Assembly (NCBI GenBank): GCA_016181325.1
Contig: JACOZO010000134.1
Location: forward strand, 1 to 7,824
From: Candidatus Woesearchaeota archaeon
Lineage (GTDB): Archaea > Nanobdellota > Nanobdellia > Woesearchaeales > GW2011-AR4
Direction of reading: 5' to 3'
Length of the DNA stretch: 7,824 nt
The notes beneath the pieces were generated by a model. That model had not been told where the DNA came from, searched no databases, and was given only the letters and a program-made list of their open reading frames with translations. Below are positions 5,742 through 7,824 of this stretch, piece by piece (position 1 is the first letter of the stretch; every line of letters starts with the position of its first letter). Position numbers and translations under genes: made by a program.

Positions 5742-5779
5742 CTTTTCTTTAGCCTCCTTTTCAAGTCGGCAAAGAAAAG
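5742..5779. terminator. Hairpin between sigma gene and tRNA, possible transcription end
   Basis: CTTTTCTTT (5742-5750), a bulged A, and GCC (5752-5754) pair with GGC (5768-5770) and AAAGAAAAG (5771-5779), leaving a 13-nt loop. The stem is 12 bp. It lies between two convergent transcription units. T-rich stretches follow the tRNA end on the minus strand, which fits archaeal termination at T runs; whether the hairpin itself contributes is unknown. Confidence 0.4.
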
Positions 5780-5806
5780 ATTTACCAAAAGAAAGGATAT
5801 TGAAAA

Positions 5807-5928
5807 TGGCGGCGGCGAGATTTGAACTCACGACTTCCACGTAGCCCAATATAGCTTAGTCATCTCCTTGCGGATCAGAGCTCATAAGATATGAGCGTGG
5901 CACTATAACCAGGCTAAGTTACGCCGCC
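5807..5928 (-). tRNA. tRNA with CAU anticodon (elongator Met or Ile2), intron-containing
   Basis: The cloverleaf is complete: acceptor GGCGGCG with CGCCGCC, discriminator A, D stem ACU/AGU with G18-G19, anticodon stem CCACG with CGUGG, variable loop AAGUC, and T arm GUGAG-UUCAAAU-CUCGC. No CCA is encoded. The anticodon loop is CUCAUAA once a 47-nt intron between positions 37 and 38 is removed, giving a 75-nt mature RNA. The expected contacts U8-A14, G15-C48 and G26-A44 are all present. CUCAUAA is shared by elongator tRNA-Met and the CAU tRNA-Ile whose C34 is modified to read AUA, so the amino acid is not certain. A TATA box sits about 31 nt upstream. The 3' end is repeated at 5713-5732. Confidence 0.93.
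5843..5889 (-). other. tRNA intron (37/38) with bulge-helix-bulge-like ends
   Basis: This 47-nt segment interrupts the anticodon loop after A37. In the precursor, loop bases C32-A35 can pair with UGGG near the intron 3' end, leaving CU|A as the 3' bulge and U36-A37|U as the start of the 5' bulge. A further helix joins UAU-(G)-AGCU with AGCUAUA, and a UCC-GCAA-GGA hairpin caps the intron. The 5' bulge appears 3-5 nt long, so the motif is slightly relaxed. Removal would be by the archaeal tRNA splicing endonuclease. Confidence 0.8.
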
Positions 5929-5953
5929 AATGAAACCAGCAGAAAAATATGGG

Positions 5954-5964
5954 TTATTTAAAAG
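5954..5964 (-). promoter_or_regulatory. TATA box for the tRNA(CAU) gene
   Basis: On the minus strand this reads CTTTTAAATAA, about 31 nt before the first base of the mature tRNA, which suits a leader of a few nucleotides removed by RNase P. It lies in the gap just after the stop codon of the HIT gene. Confidence 0.55.
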
Positions 5965-5967
5965 TTG

Positions 5968-6378
5968 CTAAACAAATTTTCTTATCCTGTCCGCCAGCTC
6001 CTCTATTTCGCCTTCCTTGTAGCTTGAGTGGTTCCACTTCAGCCCGGTATTGTCGTTCCTGAATCTCGGCATTATGTGAAGATGCGCATGTTCAACAGCC
6101 TGGCCCGCATATCTGCCGTTGTTCATCAGCACGTTGTACGCCTTGTTTCCAACAGCCAATGACAGCGACTTTGCAACTCTTTTTGCAGCCATCATCATCT
6201 GGCATACAGTTTCATCAGGGATGTCGCTCAGCGTAAGGTAATGGTTTTTAGGGATGACAAGTGTATGCCCTTTCCCCGCGGGCATTATGTCAAGGAAAAT
6301 GAATATGTTCTTGTCCTCATAAATCTTGGCACAGGCTATTTCTCCCATGATAATCTTGCAGAAAATGCAGTTTTGCAT
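5968..6378 (-). CDS. HIT family nucleotide-binding hydrolase
   Basis: This 136-residue protein has the full HIT signature: the triad HAHLHIMPR with His97, His99 and His101, where the middle-to-last histidine region attacks the alpha phosphate. It also has the zinc-site cysteines Cys4 and Cys7 (CIFCKI) that go with His46 and His97 in Hint/HinT-like members, and the IPKNHY and AGQAVEHAH segments. Hint proteins hydrolyse AMP-linked phosphoramidates and related nucleotide conjugates, including aminoacyl-AMP; the exact substrate is not determined here. The start is ATG 6378, which shares its A with the TAA of the upstream phosphodiesterase gene, a sign of translational coupling. It is the last gene of a three-gene minus-strand operon that begins behind a tRNA. 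Length is normal for the family. Confidence 0.95.
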   Translation of the reverse strand: MQNCIFCKIIMGEIACAKIYEDKNIFIFLDIMPAGKGHTLVIPKNHYLTLSDIPDETVCQMMMAAKRVAKSLSLAVGNKAYNVLMNNGRYAGQAVEHAHLHIMPRFRNDNTGLKWNHSSYKEGEIEELADRIRKFV

Positions 6379-6863
6379 TACCTTGGCACCTCAACAAACT
6401 CCAATTTGTCATTTTTGGCATCAAGCAGCGCAACAGTATAGGGATTTGCCCTGAACAGCGCGCCAGGATTTATTACCCTGGTCTTGCCTATCTTTTCATC
6501 CCTTTTCTGGTGAGTATGGCCTGTCAGTACATAGTCATGCTTTCCGGATGAAATAGCCTGATCGAGCTTTTTTCTGTCAGTCCCGTGATAGACATAAAAT
6601 TTTTTGCCTTCATATTCAAAGCTCTTTTCATTTGTTGCTTGTTCAAAGCCCAATTCCACGGCCTTTTTATTCATTCCTTCAATCTCGCCGTCATTATTCC
6701 CAAAAACTATCTTCATCTTCAGTCCCTTGAAGTTCTCAAGCACAGGCGGGCTTATTATGTCCCCGCAGTGCACCGCGAAATCAACTTTCTTTGACTTGAA
6801 TATGGCAACTGCCTTCTTCATGGCTTCCTCGTTTTCATGTGTATCCGAGATTATTCCGATCAT
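6378..6863 (-). CDS. YfcE/MJ0936-type metallophosphodiesterase
   Basis: This 161-residue calcineurin-like phosphoesterase has a compact metal site: Asp7 and His9 in SDTHEN, Asp35 in HCGDI, Asn57-Asp58 in GNNDG, His93 in YHG, and His116/His118 in GHTHQ, then the NPGAL turn (132-136) typical of the YfcE family. Members hydrolyse phosphodiesters in a metal-dependent way; the natural substrate is often unknown. ATG 6863 is chosen because it follows the upstream gene's TGA by two bases. A TTG at 6869 is in frame but would overlap that stop and add only Met-Ser. The stop overlaps the ATG of the HIT gene by one base. Together with the upstream phosphoesterase and HIT this forms a hydrolase operon. 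Confidence 0.93.
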   Translation of the reverse strand: MIGIISDTHENEEAMKKAVAIFKSKKVDFAVHCGDIISPPVLENFKGLKMKIVFGNNDGEIEGMNKKAVELGFEQATNEKSFEYEGKKFYVYHGTDRKKLDQAISSGKHDYVLTGHTHQKRDEKIGKTRVINPGALFRANPYTVALLDAKNDKLEFVEVPR

Positions 6864-6865
6864 GC

Positions 6866-7666
6866 TCAAATTTCGATATACTTGATGTTTTTTAAGCTTT
6901 CTAAATCTATGATGACTGCATTGAGCCTGTTCTCAGGATAGCTGCTTCCAGCATTTATGCATATCGTCTTCCCGATATTATCTCTCCACGAGCCGCTAAT
7001 TCTCGGGCTTTCATGGATATGGCCGTGCAAGGTAAGCAAAGGCTGCTCTTCTTCTATGAACTGCCTTACTGCCCTGCTGCCGACATGCGTGCCGTCTGTT
7101 ATGACATCAAGCTTCGTGTTGAATGGAGGGGTATGTATGACGTAAATAGTATTTTTTGGGTTGCTCAGTTTCCCTAAATTCCCAAGGTCTCCGATTATTG
7201 TGCCTTTCTCCCTGTCAGCTGTCCTGATTTCCTCAGGAAAAAGAGGGGTTGGTTTGGCAGAATCAAAGCCTTCATCCTTCTCCCAGTCTTTCAGCCTAAA
7301 AGGCGTGGGATTTACAAAGCCGTATCCGGCAATATTAAATTTTTTATTGATTTTTAAGGATTTTTTATTGATATAGTGTATATTTTTAATGTTGTTATTT
7401 TCCAGTATTGCCTCGTTTATTCTGAAATCGTCATTTCCCATTATAAGGAAAACCTGTTTATTGGCCTTTTCAAGTAATGGAATCATGAATTTTTCAAGAA
7501 AATCCTTTTGTGTCTTAACAGTTTCCTGCAGCGTGGCGCCGCCTCTCGGGCACAGATCACCGCCAATGACAATTGCCTTGATGCCATCCTCAGATGCCTT
7601 TTTTGCCAGTCTTTCATATAAGGGCTTAGTGCCGTGCAGGTCTGAGGTGTAGATTATTTTGAACAT
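6866..7666 (-). CDS. Calcineurin-like metallophosphoesterase (Icc-like)
   Basis: This 266-residue protein has the two-metal phosphoesterase motifs in order: Asp9-x-His11 (SDLHG), GGDL at 35-38, GNDD at 77-80 (a GNHD variant with Asp in place of the catalytic His), His178 in VIHTPP, and His216/His218 in HGHIHES. The family covers phosphodiesterases and protein or nucleotide phosphatases. The His-to-Asp change in the GNHD motif is shared with several archaeal homologues and does not by itself mean loss of activity. ATG 7666 lies only 11 bp after the 3' end of the tRNA gene, so the gene is probably co-transcribed with it or released by tRNA 3' processing. The stop at 6866 is followed after two bases by the next gene's ATG. 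The second phosphoesterase downstream is only distantly similar, with a different domain length. Confidence 0.92.
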   Translation of the reverse strand: MFKIIYTSDLHGTKPLYERLAKKASEDGIKAIVIGGDLCPRGGATLQETVKTQKDFLEKFMIPLLEKANKQVFLIMGNDDFRINEAILENNNIKNIHYINKKSLKINKKFNIAGYGFVNPTPFRLKDWEKDEGFDSAKPTPLFPEEIRTADREKGTIIGDLGNLGKLSNPKNTIYVIHTPPFNTKLDVITDGTHVGSRAVRQFIEEEQPLLTLHGHIHESPRISGSWRDNIGKTICINAGSSYPENRLNAVIIDLESLKNIKYIEI

Positions 7667-7706
7667 GATTGGAAAAATGGACCGGCCGGGATTTGAACCC
7701 GGAGTC

Positions 7707-7725
7707 TAATGGGTCTCTTTCAAGA
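7707..7725 (-). other. Putative insertion (intron) in the variable region of tRNA-Ala
   Basis: The variable region is 24 nt and does not form a class II arm. Deleting these 19 nt leaves AGACU, whose final U pairs with A15 as expected. I could not find a convincing bulge-helix-bulge at these borders, so both the junctions and the intron status are tentative. Confidence 0.3.
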
Positions 7726-7751
7726 TTTCCCAAGCCAAGGGAACACGATAA

Positions 7752-7771
7752 TCTCCAGCTGTCACCAGCTT
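7752..7771 (-). other. Putative insertion (intron) in the D loop of tRNA-Ala
   Basis: These roughly 20 nt follow G18-G19. In the precursor, AAUCU and AGAUU form an outer helix and AGCUG with CAGCU an inner helix capped by GUGA, separated by a GGA/GG internal loop. This resembles a relaxed splicing-endonuclease substrate. The exact junctions cannot be fixed because CUGG and AGCUGG repeats allow several alternatives. Confidence 0.4.
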
Positions 7772-7824
7772 CCAGATTTCGCCACCGGCCCAACCTTTTT
7801 AACATGCTCGGCTTCGCCTCGCAG

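Larger units (their letters stand above)
7678..7791 (-). tRNA. tRNA, probably Ala(GGC), with two non-canonical insertions
   Basis: The 114-nt gene has a clean acceptor (GGGCCGG with CCGGUCC, discriminator A, no encoded CCA) that includes a G3-U70 pair, the alanine identity element. It also has a perfect T arm CCGGG-UUCAAAU-CCCGG. A consistent fold is D stem GCGA/UCGU, G26, and anticodon stem UUCCC/GGGAA enclosing UUGGCUU (anticodon GGC, alanine), so acceptor and anticodon agree. It requires excess RNA in the D loop (30 nt) and the variable region (24 nt). Removing about 20 and 19 nt would give AAUCUGGUUA as D loop and AGACU as variable loop, a normal 75-nt tRNA with U8-A14, A15-U48 and G26-A44 contacts. 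U at position 37 is unusual. A class II or degenerate tRNA is less likely. Confidence 0.72.

Noticed and set aside
6585..6885. Plus-strand frames opposite the YfcE-type gene and others opposite the large phosphoesterase (6957-7652)
   Set aside because: Antisense shadows of genes with complete catalytic motifs.
7793..7824. TTAAAAA upstream of the tRNA-Ala (minus strand, about 7796-7803) as its TATA box
   Set aside because: It is only about 5-13 nt from the tRNA 5' end, too close for the archaeal spacing of about 25 nt. The true promoter probably lies beyond the window.

Overview
The window looks archaeal, and small-genome archaea of the DPANN kind (Woesearchaeota/Pacearchaeota-like) are the best guess. 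The evidence is: two tRNA genes without an encoded CCA, one with a classic 37/38 intron and one apparently carrying insertions at unusual places; TATA-like boxes about 26-34 nt upstream of most start codons with little room for leaders, which suggests leaderless or nearly leaderless mRNAs; tight gene packing; and no clear Shine-Dalgarno pattern. The lineage is an inference, because no marker gene in the window fixes it.

Layout, left to right. (1) Positions 2-151 hold the C-terminal end of an unrecognised plus-strand gene. (2) Positions 158-334 hold a 165-bp non-coding inverted-repeat element flanked by a 6-bp direct repeat, which looks like a MITE. (3) A plus-strand membrane H+-pyrophosphatase gene (hppA) follows. 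Its first codons are hit by a perfect 79-bp tandem duplication that separates the promoter-proximal ATG from the rest of the frame. (4) Next is a small plus-strand protein with an internal sequence repeat and a C-terminal membrane anchor. (5) A minus-strand thioredoxin-fold/peroxiredoxin-like gene converges on it. (6) From a divergent promoter region with a perfect palindrome, a plus-strand Nudix protein with a long disordered N-terminus is read. (7) Directly behind it is a full-length bacterial-type sigma-70 factor with its own archaeal-style TATA box. (8) A 105-bp spacer holds a hairpin and a 20-bp copy of the 3' end of the next gene, an intron-containing tRNA(CAU) on the minus strand. (9) A tight minus-strand operon follows: tRNA (probably Ala-GGC), calcineurin-like phosphoesterase, YfcE-type phosphodiesterase, HIT protein.

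The main point of interest is a complete primary-type sigma factor in an archaeal context. It has intact region 2 and region 4 DNA-binding motifs and lies next to a tRNA whose 3' end is duplicated, a possible footprint of integration. The rest is housekeeping: energy coupling through pyrophosphate, redox protection, and a cluster of nucleotide/phosphoester hydrolases (Nudix, two metallophosphoesterases, HIT) that would clean up nucleotide derivatives.
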